Assembly: GCF_027925155.1 (NCBI RefSeq)
Contig: NZ_BSDY01000003.1
Span: 215,172-279,171 of the forward strand
Length of the DNA: 64,000 nucleotides
Origin: Propionigenium maris DSM 9537
Lineage (GTDB): Bacteria; Fusobacteriota; Fusobacteriia; Fusobacteriales; Fusobacteriaceae
Direction of reading: 5' to 3'
The notes beneath the pieces are model-generated. The model saw only the letters and a program-made list of their open reading frames with translations. It made no database searches and was not told where the DNA came from. This document shows, one piece after another, positions 33,652 to 43,046 of this stretch; the first letter of the stretch is position 1, and every line of letters begins with the position of its first letter. Position numbers and translations under genes: made by a program.

Positions 33652-36546
33652 GTGATTTCGAAAAGGCGGTTATTAATCTTATTCTCTCTAATACTTTTGT
33701 TAGAGAAGTGGGCAGAGGTGTTTAGCCCACCACCAACCCATGAGGTCGGGGTGGTAGAGGAGATATCCAATAATAGATACAAAGATTTACCTTTAGAGGA
33801 GGTGCCTGAGCATGCATTTCCTGATAGAAGTGATACGGTATTAGTATTCGACGCGAAGCCCCTGGAGGATAAAGGGGAAACACCAGCAGTTGAGTCGGGG
33901 ATTGGCAAGGAGGAGCCTGTCACAGAAAAGGGGGGATCCTCCTTCTCTGTAAAATCATATGTTAGGGATTTGACCCCTAAATTTGATAGAGAAGCTAAAA
34001 ACTATTCAGATATAACTCCTGAATACAATTATGAGGATGATTTGGAAGGGGAGTTGACACCAGTAGCAGTTAACCTGACTGCAAATAGTAAAGTTAGTCA
34101 TGACTTCTTTCCTGCACATACCCTAAACAGAGATATCTACCTAGATCCCGAAGACTTAATAGAGTTTATAGCGGCTAAGGATTTAGAATACAATAATGGT
34201 GTAATTGAAGGCTCTTATAACTTTAGGAACTATAAAGCAGATATGAGGAGTTTAGACCACATCACAACACCTGAAGGCAGACTCCTAGTGAAGGGGGAAA
34301 GTCTGAGTAAGCTGAGATCAGTAAAAATATCAACATCCAATTATGACGACCTAGAGGTGAAGCTAGAATTAGGGTTCGAATTAGTGCAATTAAGCGAGGC
34401 TAAGGAGCTTAAAAGACGTGAAAGTATAGGGGAGTGGGAAGAAGAGGAAACTTACATAAAAGAAGATTGGAAGATATTCACTCCTGGAGTGGTGGACTTA
34501 AATTATAATAAGGATTTTGATAACCATACACAAAGTTTGGGGATGAGATATACAAATCACATCCTCTATGGTAATTTGAATTTAAATTACCAGGTGAGAG
34601 ATGATGGTGACAATGTAGATACAGATCTAACAAGATGGACATGGGAAAGAGATTTATATGATGATAGAAAGATCGTTTTAGGAGATGTATATCAAACATC
34701 TAACTCATCAACTGTTGGTGGAGGTAGCATGAGTGGTGTGACAATATCCCGAAGAGGTGGTTGGGATTACAGCACAAGAGTAACTAAAAACTCAATAACA
34801 GGTAATGTAGCACCTGGAACTATAGTAGAACTATACCGTAATAATGTCCTGGTGGATTATTTAACAACAACCAATGGTGAGTATGAGTTTGAAGTGGAAA
34901 TGCGAGGGTCTGACAGGTACGCAATGAGAATGTACTACCCCGATGGCAGAAGAGAGATAGTAGATGTCAATAGAATAAACAGGCACGACCTTGTATCTCA
35001 AGGAGAATTTGATTATGAGCTACAGGTAGGAGATGCAGAAAATGAGGATGGGACATTATACAACGTGGGTATGTTCTACGGCCTATCCGACACATTAACT
35101 TTAGGCTCTAACTTCTTAAATTCAGGAGATAGTGAAGGGAATTTCAGTGATTTCGCAAATCTATCTCTTTTGAAAGTAGGAAAGGGGTCAAACCCCTATC
35201 AGGCTAAATTAGATTATACTTTCAATGAGGAAGGGTATGATTTTGAGATCAATTTAGACAGTAAATTCAATAAGTGGTCCTACACACTCCTTTACTCTAA
35301 ATTATCTGGTTTTGAAGATTACGGATATTATGGGGAAGAGGAATTAGATGCTTCGCTCTCTTACTATCTAGGACCCACTATCTTAACTTACAGCTATAAT
35401 GAAATAACTGCGAATGAGGAGAAGCGTAAAAATAATACACTTGAAATATCTTACAGCTACAGGAATTCCTACTCTAGCTTATATGCTAGGTACTATGAGG
35501 ATTATGAAGTATATAGCATGTCAAATACAGTGTTTGTAGACAGAAGGTTTTCCAGTGTCCTCGAGTCTATATCAACAAGTATAGAAAAAGATACTCGAAG
35601 AGATGAAGTAAAGCGCTCTCTAAGGTTTTCCAAGAACTCCAATAATGGTGGCGGGATGACCTACTCCTTGCAATATGATAAATTTACTGAAGACAAGCTG
35701 TCATTTGAAGTAGGTTACTACTTTAATGGTTTTGGTGAATTACTTTACAGATCAGACAATAGGAATTCTACTTCAGGAAGCATGGCGGTAAGAACAAGTG
35801 TAAACCTAGCAAGTGAAGACAAAGTATCTTACAGGAAACATGGCGGGACCTCAACTATAAGAGGGAGAGTATTTGTAGATTCAAATGCTGACGGGGTTTA
35901 TAACGAAGGTGAAGTCGTGTTAAGCAATAGAGAGTTTGATACTCCTAGAAGTGATATAAAGGTAAAAACTAATGAGAATGGTGAGTATTTTGTTACTAAT
36001 CTGTCATCTTTAGTTGAAAGGGAGATACACATAGGCGGAGAGGATTTGGGGTTATATTTAGCACCACCGATAGGTTATAAATACAAGGCACTGCCAGGCG
36101 GCTTATTAACAATAGACATTCCCATCCTAGAGATGCAATCACTAACTGGTGAAATATTCTTCTCTGAAGACTTTATGTATCACGAAGTAATGGAGGTGTT
36201 AGGCAGTAGTTCAATCGTAGCAGTTAATAAGGCAACTAAAGAGAAGTATGAAGTAGATTTAGAAGATGAATATTATATCCTAGAGGTTCCTGCAGGAGAT
36301 TATCAGATCGGGATGGATTACAAGGGGGATCAGAGTATAATGATTCATGATCATGGAGTGTACTATATAGATTTAAAAGGTATTGCTTTAGATTACAATG
36401 CATTTAAGCTCTATGTATCTAAGGGGGATATCGACGGTGAGGAAGTTTACATAGTAAAACTTGAAGGTAGTGACCCTTACCATGATAGCCGTATATCATG
36501 GAAGGGGAGAGAAAGTGAGATTATATCGTTTAGTAAGGAGAATTAA
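33652..36546 (+). CDS. Outer-membrane usher-like protein of a chaperone-usher pilus
   Basis: 964 aa from GTG 33652 (RBS AAGGAGGAG), with an N-terminal hydrophobic signal followed by a Pro/Glu-rich spacer. A central region carries usher-like features: LNLNYQVRDDG and WERDLYDDRKIVLGDVYQ, then a plug-type beta domain NVAPGTIVELYRNNVLVDYL through YYPDGRREIVDV, then many amphipathic, Tyr-rich strands (about 455-745). Near residue 745 is an SdrD/CNA-like segment, RGRVFVDSNADGVYNEGE, and a C-terminal domain follows. It overlaps the chaperone gene by 1 nt. Sequence similarity to classical FimD is weak; the call rests on domain order and neighbours. Confidence 0.62.
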   Translation: MISKRRLLILFSLILLLEKWAEVFSPPPTHEVGVVEEISNNRYKDLPLEEVPEHAFPDRSDTVLVFDAKPLEDKGETPAVESGIGKEEPVTEKGGSSFSVKSYVRDLTPKFDREAKNYSDITPEYNYEDDLEGELTPVAVNLTANSKVSHDFFPAHTLNRDIYLDPEDLIEFIAAKDLEYNNGVIEGSYNFRNYKADMRSLDHITTPEGRLLVKGESLSKLRSVKISTSNYDDLEVKLELGFELVQLSEAKELKRRESIGEWEEEETYIKEDWKIFTPGVVDLNYNKDFDNHTQSLGMRYTNHILYGNLNLNYQVRDDGDNVDTDLTRWTWERDLYDDRKIVLGDVYQTSNSSTVGGGSMSGVTISRRGGWDYSTRVTKNSITGNVAPGTIVELYRNNVLVDYLTTTNGEYEFEVEMRGSDRYAMRMYYPDGRREIVDVNRINRHDLVSQGEFDYELQVGDAENEDGTLYNVGMFYGLSDTLTLGSNFLNSGDSEGNFSDFANLSLLKVGKGSNPYQAKLDYTFNEEGYDFEINLDSKFNKWSYTLLYSKLSGFEDYGYYGEEELDASLSYYLGPTILTYSYNEITANEEKRKNNTLEISYSYRNSYSSLYARYYEDYEVYSMSNTVFVDRRFSSVLESISTSIEKDTRRDEVKRSLRFSKNSNNGGGMTYSLQYDKFTEDKLSFEVGYYFNGFGELLYRSDNRNSTSGSMAVRTSVNLASEDKVSYRKHGGTSTIRGRVFVDSNADGVYNEGEVVLSNREFDTPRSDIKVKTNENGEYFVTNLSSLVEREIHIGGEDLGLYLAPPIGYKYKALPGGLLTIDIPILEMQSLTGEIFFSEDFMYHEVMEVLGSSSIVAVNKATKEKYEVDLEDEYYILEVPAGDYQIGMDYKGDQSIMIHDHGVYYIDLKGIALDYNAFKLYVSKGDIDGEEVYIVKLEGSDPYHDSRISWKGRESEIISFSKEN

Positions 36547-37250
36547 TGATGAAAAAGATTTTAATGGGACTAATTTTATTTGTAAGTTTACATACAGCAC
36601 AAGCAATCCCAACACTTTATCCCCAGATAACAGAGATAGAGATGAAGGGAGATGTGGAGTATGAGAAAATTATTATCGGAAATACAGGTGACCAGTCAGT
36701 AAGGTATGCACTAAAGCTAATACCTTTTGACGAGGAATATGATCTCACACCTTATGTGGACTTCTTCCCAAAGGTGGTTGAGGTCAGGCCTGGTAAACAA
36801 AGAGTTATAAAGATGTCAGTTAAGGATCTTCCTAAGGAATTTACTGATGGTGAGATGAGAACGACTCTAATGATCGAAGAGTTGAGAAGCAAGACTTCCC
36901 AAGTATATAAAACAATGAACGTTGAGTCTGAAGGGACATCTGCGACAATCGGTGTAAATGTTGATATTGGGACAACCATATATGCTAGAAAAGGGAATCT
37001 AATAGAAACTGTTGCACTTAATACAATAGAAGAGGTAGAAGACGGTTACCTAGTTACGGTTTCTAACACTGGAAATACATCATTCCAACCAAAAATAGAA
37101 TTGACTGAGAAGGATGACACCATTCATATAGAAACAAATAAAATATTAAGAGGAGGTCAAGATACATTTAAGGTGGATTCCAAGTACAAGGGAAGACTAA
37201 TGGTGATTAAGGATTCCAAAGGTAAAGAAATTATTAAAGAGAATTTGTAA
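36546..37250 (+). CDS. Periplasmic pilus chaperone-like protein
   Basis: 234 aa with a signal peptide (MMKKILMGLILFVSLHTAQA). The mature part is all-beta and looks like two immunoglobulin-type domains as in PapD-class chaperones: YPQITEIEMKGDVEYEKIIIGNTGDQSVRYALKL, then PKVVEVRPGKQRVIKMSV in the position of the family's P..v.l.pg..q.vr pattern, then a second domain with VSNTGNTSFQPKIELTEKDD. No disulfide pair is present. It lies between usher and pilin genes, with overlap/12-bp spacing. Chaperone role is inferred from fold pattern and context. Confidence 0.6.
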   Translation: MMKKILMGLILFVSLHTAQAIPTLYPQITEIEMKGDVEYEKIIIGNTGDQSVRYALKLIPFDEEYDLTPYVDFFPKVVEVRPGKQRVIKMSVKDLPKEFTDGEMRTTLMIEELRSKTSQVYKTMNVESEGTSATIGVNVDIGTTIYARKGNLIETVALNTIEEVEDGYLVTVSNTGNTSFQPKIELTEKDDTIHIETNKILRGGQDTFKVDSKYKGRLMVIKDSKGKEIIKENL

Positions 37251-37261
37251 GGAGAGTGTAA

Positions 37262-37750
37262 ATGAAAAAGATCAAATTATTATCTATAGTGGGAGCTTTA
37301 GGAATTATGACAACACAATCTTATGCGGAACTGGGAAGCGTGAAGTATAGTGTTCCAGTAAGGATGACAGTGGCCTCATCGGTCCTGGTTGAGACATCAG
37401 GACCCATAGATTTTGGGGATATCGAGATTGAGGATGGGGCTACTTCAACTGCCAGAACCGCTGTAACAGTAACACATTCCAGCCCTGGTTCGGCACTTAC
37501 TGCTACAGTCCCATTGCATGTAACTCTTAAAAATGACAATAATGATGAGATAGAAGTTCTGAATAGATGGGAGAAAGGTAGTGGAGAAGATGGGACTATT
37601 ACAATAAGTGGTGAGGATATCTCTTGGAATGTTTCAGCAATAACAGGTGATCCTGCTGAGTTTGAACTAGTTTCAACTCTAAATTTAGATGGTACCGAGG
37701 AAATAGGAAACTATACAGGAACTACACTAATTAAAGTATTTATTATCTAA
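37262..37750 (+). CDS. Pilin subunit, probable major structural subunit
   Basis: 162 aa with a signal peptide (MKKIKLLSIVGALGIMTTQSYA). Mature pilin-like beta domain: VRMTVASSVLVETSGPIDFGDIEIEDG near the start (IDFG motif shared with other small pilins) and a final strand GNYTGTTLIKVFII, comparable to the last strands of the 306- and 147-residue proteins of this operon. No cysteines. RBS AAGGAGAG. Position directly after the chaperone supports a structural subunit. Donor-strand exchange is expected from the family but cannot be shown here. Confidence 0.6.
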   Translation: MKKIKLLSIVGALGIMTTQSYAELGSVKYSVPVRMTVASSVLVETSGPIDFGDIEIEDGATSTARTAVTVTHSSPGSALTATVPLHVTLKNDNNDEIEVLNRWEKGSGEDGTITISGEDISWNVSAITGDPAEFELVSTLNLDGTEEIGNYTGTTLIKVFII

Positions 37751-37769
37751 CATATCAGGAGGGAAATAA

Positions 37770-38213
37770 GTGAAAAGATTAATTTTGGGGGCATTATTAT
37801 TAACAGGTTTAACAATGAACGCATTTGGTAGCAATGAGGGTGAGACAACAGTTCAGTATAAAGCTAACCTATATAAGTCAGTAAAGATAACTCACTCTAA
37901 TGACTTTGAAGGGTTTTATTATACCAACGGTAAAGGTTCAGGAATTCAAACTCAGACAGTAGACTTTACACTAGAGGGGGGAGATGGTACGGTCGAAATA
38001 AAATATCAAACTATGATTGAAATAGCAGATGGGGAATCCAATAAAGTACCATACCTTCTTAGCATAGAAGAGAAAACTACTGGAGAGCATACAGTTCCAA
38101 TAACAGACGGAGAAGGACAATTCACAATGGAGGGGCAAATCGTACAGGAGTTCCCTGAGGGAACAGATGGGATTTATACAGGAGTAGTAGCAATAACAGC
38201 TTTATATAAGTAA
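37770..38213 (+). CDS. Second pilin-like subunit
   Basis: 147 aa from GTG 37770 (RBS AGGAGGG), signal peptide MKRLILGALLLTGLTMNAFG. The mature part begins TTVQYKANLYKSVKITHSN and ends EGTDGIYTGVVAITALYK, again with the G-x-Y-x-G terminal strand. It lies 19 bp after the previous pilin and before a terminator, so it is the last gene of the five-gene unit. It may be a minor or terminating subunit. Confidence 0.58.
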   Translation: MKRLILGALLLTGLTMNAFGSNEGETTVQYKANLYKSVKITHSNDFEGFYYTNGKGSGIQTQTVDFTLEGGDGTVEIKYQTMIEIADGESNKVPYLLSIEEKTTGEHTVPITDGEGQFTMEGQIVQEFPEGTDGIYTGVVAITALYK

Positions 38214-38216
38214 TCC

Positions 38217-38246
38217 ATAGGGGCTTTACAGCCCCTATTTTAATAT
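38217..38246 (+). terminator. Terminator of the pilus operon
   Basis: TAGGGGCT/AGCCCCTA stem (38218-38237) followed by TTTTAAT. Confidence 0.85.
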
Positions 38247-38255
38247 AATAAGACA

Positions 38256-38348
38256 GGTAGCGCAGGAAGGAGGATTAATTGGAAATTTGGTCAAGGAACA
38301 AGAGATGCTTTTATAGGTGCAACAGATGTCACACCACACTATAGATAA
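38256..38348 (+). pseudogene. Possible gene remnant after the pilus operon
   Basis: A frame of about 30 codons without a normal start reads GRRINWKFGQGTRDAFIGATDVTPHYR and stop. Its composition looks protein-like, as if it were the C-terminal end of a lost secreted protein. An AGGAGG site at 38268-38273 lies inside it. It could also be chance. No function is proposed. Confidence 0.25.
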
Positions 38349-38391
38349 ACCAAGGAGGAGCTTAGGCTTCCATTTTTACTAGGGAGGAGAA

Positions 38392-38715
38392 GTGAAGAAG
38401 ATCATATTAACAGTATGTTTTACCATGAGCTTAATAATTTTTGCAGCCACAGAGAAACCAATAAAGGGATATAAGAAAGCTATCAAAGAGCTGATAACAT
38501 TACTGGAGGAAGCAAGGAAGGTAGCACTGGACGAGGGGGATACAGAAAGAGCCAGGATCTATGAAATGAGAATCGAGGAATATGAAGGTGATATAACCTC
38601 CAAGGCGCTCAAGTATTTCAGGAGTGATTTCTTCACAGATGCACAAGTGAATAACTACACCCTGGCAATCATGAGTGAGATGGAGGAACTCCAGAGAGAG
38701 AACTCCACACACTAG
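38392..38715 (+). CDS. Small exported helical protein, unknown
   Basis: 107 aa from GTG 38392 with RBS GGGAGGAG. Signal peptide MKKIILTVCFTMSLIIFAATE, then a charged helical domain rich in Glu and Lys (IKELITLLEEARKVALDEGDTERARIYEMRIEEYEGD). Not recognised. It sits 170 bp after the pilus terminator on the same strand and may be a periplasmic accessory of that system, but nothing in the sequence proves it. Confidence 0.6.
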   Translation: MKKIILTVCFTMSLIIFAATEKPIKGYKKAIKELITLLEEARKVALDEGDTERARIYEMRIEEYEGDITSKALKYFRSDFFTDAQVNNYTLAIMSEMEELQRENSTH

Positions 38716-38908
38716 CCCGAAAACCTTTAAACTCTTCCTATAAGGATTAAATAGGAGTAAGGGAACTTAATCAAAACTTAAAATTAAAAAAATTTCCATT
38801 AGTGAAGGGGCTTCCCAGGTGTTCAAGATATAAATACCATTAAATATACTTTACTTCAATTATATGACAGGTTAAAGCGATGGAGTTTTCACTATTTTAT
38901 CCCATGGG

Positions 38909-38936
38909 TTGCATCCATTATAAAAAAAAGTATAAA
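38909..38936 (+). promoter_or_regulatory. Promoter of the Crp-like gene at 39000
   Basis: TTGCAT (38909-38914), 16-bp spacer, TATAAA (38931-38936). Confidence 0.6.
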
Positions 38937-38999
38937 ATCTCCTTAAGATAAACTTTCACAGGGAAAACATTAATCTATACAAGAAAGGGTGGTAAAAGG

Positions 39000-39632
39000 A
39001 TGTTATTTGAAATCAGGGAACTTCTTTCAGAGAATGAAATGAAAGCGTCAGAGATTCTTACCTTTACCAGGGGAGAATATATCTATACCTCTACAGAGAA
39101 GATAAGGGTGGGGTATGTATTAAGTGGAGAGGTTAAGATATTAAAAAACTCTTTAGACAAGGAGTATCTCTCCTCAGAAAAGTTTGTGGCAGGAAGCTTT
39201 GTAGGCTTAAACCTCTATCTCCACGGGGCTCTGGAGGGGGTGGGACTGGATTTTTTAGCGGACTCAGATGATACCAGGATTATCTTTTTTACCAGGGAGT
39301 GCGTGGAAAAACTTTTAAAGAATCCCAGCTTCATAAGGAGGGTGATGGATGAATCATATAGAGCCCTGGCCAATGAAACGAGGGCTCTGGGTACAGCATT
39401 CCTCTACGGACCTCTTGGGCACTTTGCCTATATCCTGGATACTACACAATGTAAATCCATGGTGTATTTTGAAAGGTTTTTAGATTACTGCAAATATCTC
39501 AATATAAATAAGACCCGCCTCTATGAGATAACTAATAAGCTTTCTCGGGATGGGGCCATAAAAAAGAAGAAAAATTATATTGAGATCCTAGACAATAAAA
39601 AGCTGAGGAGTCACTTCGGGGAGGAAGGTTAA
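39000..39632 (+). CDS. Crp/Fnr-like transcriptional regulator
   Basis: 210 aa. A degenerate cyclic-nucleotide-binding-like roll (ILTFTRGEYIYTSTEKIRVGYVLSGEVKILKNS, about 20-52; AGSFVGLNLYLHG) is followed by a long helix and a C-terminal HTH (about 160-195; RFLDYCKYLNINKTRLYEITNKLSRDGAIKKKKNYIEIL). The sensor half is divergent, so the ligand is unknown. RBS AAAGGGTGG before ATG. It is transcribed toward the ZIP transporter gene but separated from it by a terminator. Confidence 0.78.
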   Translation: MLFEIRELLSENEMKASEILTFTRGEYIYTSTEKIRVGYVLSGEVKILKNSLDKEYLSSEKFVAGSFVGLNLYLHGALEGVGLDFLADSDDTRIIFFTRECVEKLLKNPSFIRRVMDESYRALANETRALGTAFLYGPLGHFAYILDTTQCKSMVYFERFLDYCKYLNINKTRLYEITNKLSRDGAIKKKKNYIEILDNKKLRSHFGEEG

Positions 39633-39685
39633 GGGGGAAACACCGAATACCTGAGGATCGCTTTCTAAACTCAATTTAAATATCG

Positions 39686-39735
39686 GCCTCTCCAACCACT
39701 GGAAGTGTACCATTGGTTAGGGAGGTTTTTATATT
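39686..39735 (+). terminator. Terminator after the Crp-like gene
   Basis: CCTCTCCAACCA (39687-39698) pairs with TGGTTAGGGAGG (39714-39725, two wobble pairs), followed by T5. Confidence 0.85.
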
Positions 39736-39899
39736 GCTTAAATCCAATTAATAAATGAAGAAACTAAATTTACTTCATCTCTCAATATAAAAGGAATTTC
39801 TCCGGTTCCCCTATATTACTATAGTAAGAAGAATCTTCAATTAATAACAATAACCCTGTGTGGGTCTTCAACCTTTCCACATAGTCTGGAGGTGAAACT

Positions 39900-40712
39900 A
39901 TGAACTTTTTCCTGAACCTGAACCCGGTAGTACAGGCCTTCCTCGCCACACTCTTTACCTGGAGTGTCACTGCAGCAGGGGCGGCTCTTGTTTTCTTTGC
40001 TGAGAGTGTAAACCAAAAGATTATGGATTCCATGCTGGGCTTTGCTGCCGGCGTAATGATCGCAGCAAGCTTCTGGTCCCTCCTGGCGCCGGGCTTGGAG
40101 ATGGCAGAGTACCTGGGGCACATCCCCTGGCTAACTGCAGTCATTGGATTTATGGGGGGAGGAATCTTTATGAGGCTCACCGACAGGATCCTCCCCCACC
40201 TTCATCCGGGGTTAAGTTTCGATAAAACCGAGGGGGTAAAGACCTCATGGCAGCGAAGCACTCTTCTGGTCCTTGCAATAACCCTTCACAATATCCCAGA
40301 GGGATTGGCTGTGGGGGTAGCCTTTGGAGCTGTGGCAGCTGATCTCCCCTCTGCCACCATAGGAGGAGCTGTGGCCCTGGCTGTGGGGATCGGTATTCAG
40401 AACTTTCCTGAGGGAACTGCTGTATCCATGCCCCTTAGAAGGGAGGGAATGAGCAGGAGGAAATCCTTCTTCATAGGGCAGGCTTCCGCCCTTGTGGAAC
40501 CCATTGCAGGTGTCATGGGAGCACTCTTTGTTTTAAAGATGCAGAATGTTCTTCCCTACGCTCTCTGCTTTGCTGCCGGAGCTATGATCTTTGTGGTGGT
40601 GGAGGAGCTCATCCCTGAATCCCAGAGCAACTATGCAAATATCGATCTGGTAACCCTGGCAACAATGACGGGCTTTTCCATAATGATGATCCTGGATGTG
40701 GCCTTGGGATAG
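39900..40712 (+). CDS. ZIP-family metal transporter (GufA-like)
   Basis: 270 aa, eight-helix divalent-metal (zinc, possibly iron or manganese) importer. The paired metal-site motifs are [10 protein letters not shown] (about 124-133) and [13 protein letters not shown] (about 160-172), with a third conserved EELIPES near 238-244. RBS TGGAGGTGAAAC precedes ATG. The gene is flanked by terminators and appears monocistronic. GufA-type ZIPs lack the long histidine loop, as here (only a short HLHPG). Confidence 0.9.
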   Translation: MNFFLNLNPVVQAFLATLFTWSVTAAGAALVFFAESVNQKIMDSMLGFAAGVMIAASFWSLLAPGLEMAEYLGHIPWLTAVIGFMGGGIFMRLTDRILPHLHPGLSFDKTEGVKTSWQRSTLLVLAITLHNIPEGLAVGVAFGAVAADLPSATIGGAVALAVGIGIQNFPEGTAVSMPLRREGMSRRKSFFIGQASALVEPIAGVMGALFVLKMQNVLPYALCFAAGAMIFVVVEELIPESQSNYANIDLVTLATMTGFSIMMILDVALG

Positions 40713-40898
40713 TGAACCTCAAGTAGATTATAAGTTCTTTTTTGAAAGAGAGAGATAGAAGAGATAGAAAGGAATTTTCTACTTTTACATCTTTTGACTC
40801 TAAAGTTAAAGGTTTTCTATAGCTATTGCAGTATATAGTAGATGAGATTTAAGAGAGGGCAAAAAATATCTTAATCTCATATTCATCTAAAAAATACT

Positions 40899-40932
40899 AG
40901 AAGAGACCCCCTTGCCCAGGGGTCTTTTCGCT
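40899..40932 (+). terminator. Terminator after the ZIP gene
   Basis: AGACCCC/GGGGTCT stem (40903-40925) followed by TTTTCG. Confidence 0.8.
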
Positions 40933-41080
40933 TTTACATCCCCACACAGATAATTCTTCTCTTCACTCTTTAAAATAAAAAAACTAAAGATCAGTATTTT
41001 TATATTAAAATTAAAGGAATAAGAAAAGTACTTCCCCTACGCAGGGGCCCATGGTGTATACTTTCGCCGGGAGGTGTAAA

Positions 41081-41401
41081 ATGTACAGAAATATTGTTAA
41101 GATCGACTACACGGAAGAGGTATTGGAGGATTTCAACAGGGATAATATTGTATTCCTCTTTAAAAGGTATATTAATATGCTGAGGGAGGTAGAACCCCTC
41201 CTTCAGAAAAGGGACAGCGATGAATACAGGGCTCTGAGAAGGAAGGTCAGAAGGGAGTTTGTGAGATCCTACAAGATACTCAGCGGAAGGTTTACAGAGG
41301 AGCAGGTCTCCCACATAAACCAGACCATCCACAGGGTGACCAGCATGTGGAGGGAGAGCCACCTGGCTGTCATAGGGAGGAAGGTTAAAGGAAGGTTTTA
41401 A
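41081..41401 (+). CDS. Small basic helical protein, unknown
   Basis: 106 aa starting MYRNIVKIDYTEEVLEDFNRDN. ATG 41081 is chosen because CGGGAGGTG lies 5-6 nt upstream; the longer frame from 41051 lacks an RBS. It is rich in Arg and Lys, with no membrane segment and no recognised domain. A stretch REVEPLLQKRDSDEYRALRRKVRREFVRSY suggests long charged helices. It has its own terminator (41428-41456) and stands alone. Confidence 0.6.
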   Translation: MYRNIVKIDYTEEVLEDFNRDNIVFLFKRYINMLREVEPLLQKRDSDEYRALRRKVRREFVRSYKILSGRFTEEQVSHINQTIHRVTSMWRESHLAVIGRKVKGRF

Positions 41402-41427
41402 CATTTTAGATAAGTTCTATTAACTCA

Positions 41428-41456
41428 CAGGTACCTTTTTAGGTACCTTTTTTATT
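41428..41456 (+). terminator. Terminator after the small basic protein gene
   Basis: AGGTACC/GGTACCT stem with T5A loop, followed by TTTTTTATT. Confidence 0.88.
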
Positions 41457-41639
41457 CTGCCACTGCTGCTTCCCGAGCTTCACCCTTGACAATGGAGAGT
41501 GTAGAGGTTAAATATTAAATAGGGCCATTGATATTTCAGATGATGGCATTGGGAGCAGGCTAGGAGCACTCATCCTGTCTCGGGATATGCCCATAGCTTA
41601 TATCATAATTGTAAGTTTATCTGTGAAGGAGGTATCTGT

Positions 41640-41810
41640 ATGTATGTAATCGATAAGGGAGTTTGTATCTCATGTGGGGCGTGTGAAGGGACCTGTCCGG
41701 TGACAGCTATTTCGGCGGATCCAGATGGAAAGTATGAAATATCTGATGCGTGTATCGACTGCGGGGCATGTGCAGCAGTATGTCCGGTAGAGTGTATCTC
41801 AGCTGAATAA
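41640..41810 (+). CDS. 2[4Fe-4S] ferredoxin
   Basis: 56 aa clostridial-type ferredoxin. The two cluster motifs are CISCGACEGTCP (Cys9, 12, 15, 19) and CIDCGACAAVCP (Cys38, 41, 44, 48). RBS AAGGAGG lies 8 nt before ATG 41640. It is a small electron carrier for low-potential fermentation reactions such as pyruvate:ferredoxin oxidoreductase and electron-bifurcating butyryl-CoA dehydrogenase. The gene is monocistronic by spacing. Confidence 0.95.
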   Translation: MYVIDKGVCISCGACEGTCPVTAISADPDGKYEISDACIDCGACAAVCPVECISAE

Positions 41811-41884
41811 TTATTGGTTTTAAAAACTTATTTTAAATTTAGAAGTATGGCTATTAGGCTCCTGGGGATACTCCAGAAGCCTCT

Positions 41885-42508
41885 TTATTTTAATAGATAG
41901 TTTATGTAGAGCTTTGAATCTATGAAGATATTGAGTTCGCTGACCACCTCTATCTCCCCCACATACCGCTCTATATGTTCCCTGGGAGCTGTAAAGTTGT
42001 CCAAGGCCTCATCCACAATGAGGTTGTTATCCCCGTCCCTCACCCTGACTACCACCTCATAGGTGTTCTCCACATAGTTGGGTATGATCTTCAGATACTT
42101 TCCCTCAAAGGGGGAAGTGCTTTTTCTGGGAACCCTGTTGTGGATAGTGTCCAGATACCCATATGGCATATTTAAACTATCCACTTCCTCTGCAGAGACC
42201 CACAGGAGTTCCCCTCCATCCTCATCGAAGAGGGTCTCTGGGATACTCACTGCTGAGCAGATAAAGGGCACAATTATTATATTTTTACTGCCCACTGTAT
42301 AGAGCCAGGGCTCCATAGAGGAATCCACCTGGATGGCAATCCCGCTTTCCTCCAAGAACTCCTCTACAAGCCTCTCCTCCATGGAGGTGTCCGTTGTTTC
42401 AAGCTTCCCCCCCAGCAGTTCAAACTCATCTCTCTGGTTTTTTCTCAGCAGGTATCTCCCCTCGTGGCAGAGAACCCCCTTTACCGCTACTGAAAACTTA
42501 TCCCTCAT
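41885..42508 (-). CDS. Nudix hydrolase with C-terminal extension
   Basis: 207 aa. The Nudix box reads GGKLETTDTSMEERLVEEFLEESGI (about 33-57); it has one extra residue, and Val replaces the usual Arg of REUXEE, so activity could differ, but the EE pair remains. The C-terminal third (about 140-207) is an additional beta-rich domain I do not recognise. Nudix enzymes hydrolyse nucleoside-diphosphate derivatives; the substrate is unknown. RBS AAGGAGGAAC precedes ATG. Confidence 0.82.
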   Translation of the reverse strand: MRDKFSVAVKGVLCHEGRYLLRKNQRDEFELLGGKLETTDTSMEERLVEEFLEESGIAIQVDSSMEPWLYTVGSKNIIIVPFICSAVSIPETLFDEDGGELLWVSAEEVDSLNMPYGYLDTIHNRVPRKSTSPFEGKYLKIIPNYVENTYEVVVRVRDGDNNLIVDEALDNFTAPREHIERYVGEIEVVSELNIFIDSKLYINYLLK

Positions 42509-42788
42509 AGCTGTTCCTCCTTAATTTAAAATACACCCAATTATAGTATATTTAGAAAGTATTTTCTCCATTAATATGGAGCACTTTTCGTCAAATTTTC
42601 CAAAAATCTTTTTGTAATTTTATTTATCTTTATTTTTGTTTTTTTCATAGGGACCTCTATAAGGCCCACAACCCGAATCAGGTGCAAATGCTCGCTATAT
42701 GGTTTTTGACCTTGTATTTCAAGAAAGAAAAGCATTGACTTAATCCACAATTCTTTTGTAGTATACCCTTGTCAAAATTAAATATAAC

Positions 42789-42940
42789 TTTATGGTTTGA
42801 AATATCAATTAAAAGGGAAGAGAGGTCTGAAACCTCCGCGGTCCCGCCACTGAGAGGCTGACGAAACCATCATTTACCACTGGATTATCCGGGAAGGGAT
42901 GGGAGTAGAGCGACGCTGAGCCAGGAGACCTGCCATGAAG
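42789..42940 (+). promoter_or_regulatory. Cobalamin (adenosylcobalamin) riboswitch upstream of the TonB receptor
   Basis: Core elements appear in order: TGGTTTGAAA near the start, AAAAGGGAAG then GGTCTGAAACCTCCGC, CCCGCCACTG, a variable arm, CCACTG...CCGGGAAGG, GACGCTGAGCCAGGAGACCTGCC and closing CATGAAG. The B12 box GCCACTG and GCTGAGCCAGGAGACCTGCC are diagnostic. The following 100 bp to the btuB start holds the expression platform, with GGGGAG repeated near 42967 and at the RBS (43029), which may be involved in switching. These switches normally repress when cobalamin is plentiful. Confidence 0.95.
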
Positions 42941-43046
42941 TCTGTATACTATGAACCTGCGAGGACGGGGAGTATTCAAAAACGCTATTTTTTAATATGT
43001 TTTTGTATCTCTCTCTCTTGTAGAAATAAAGGGGAGAGTTTTTTTT

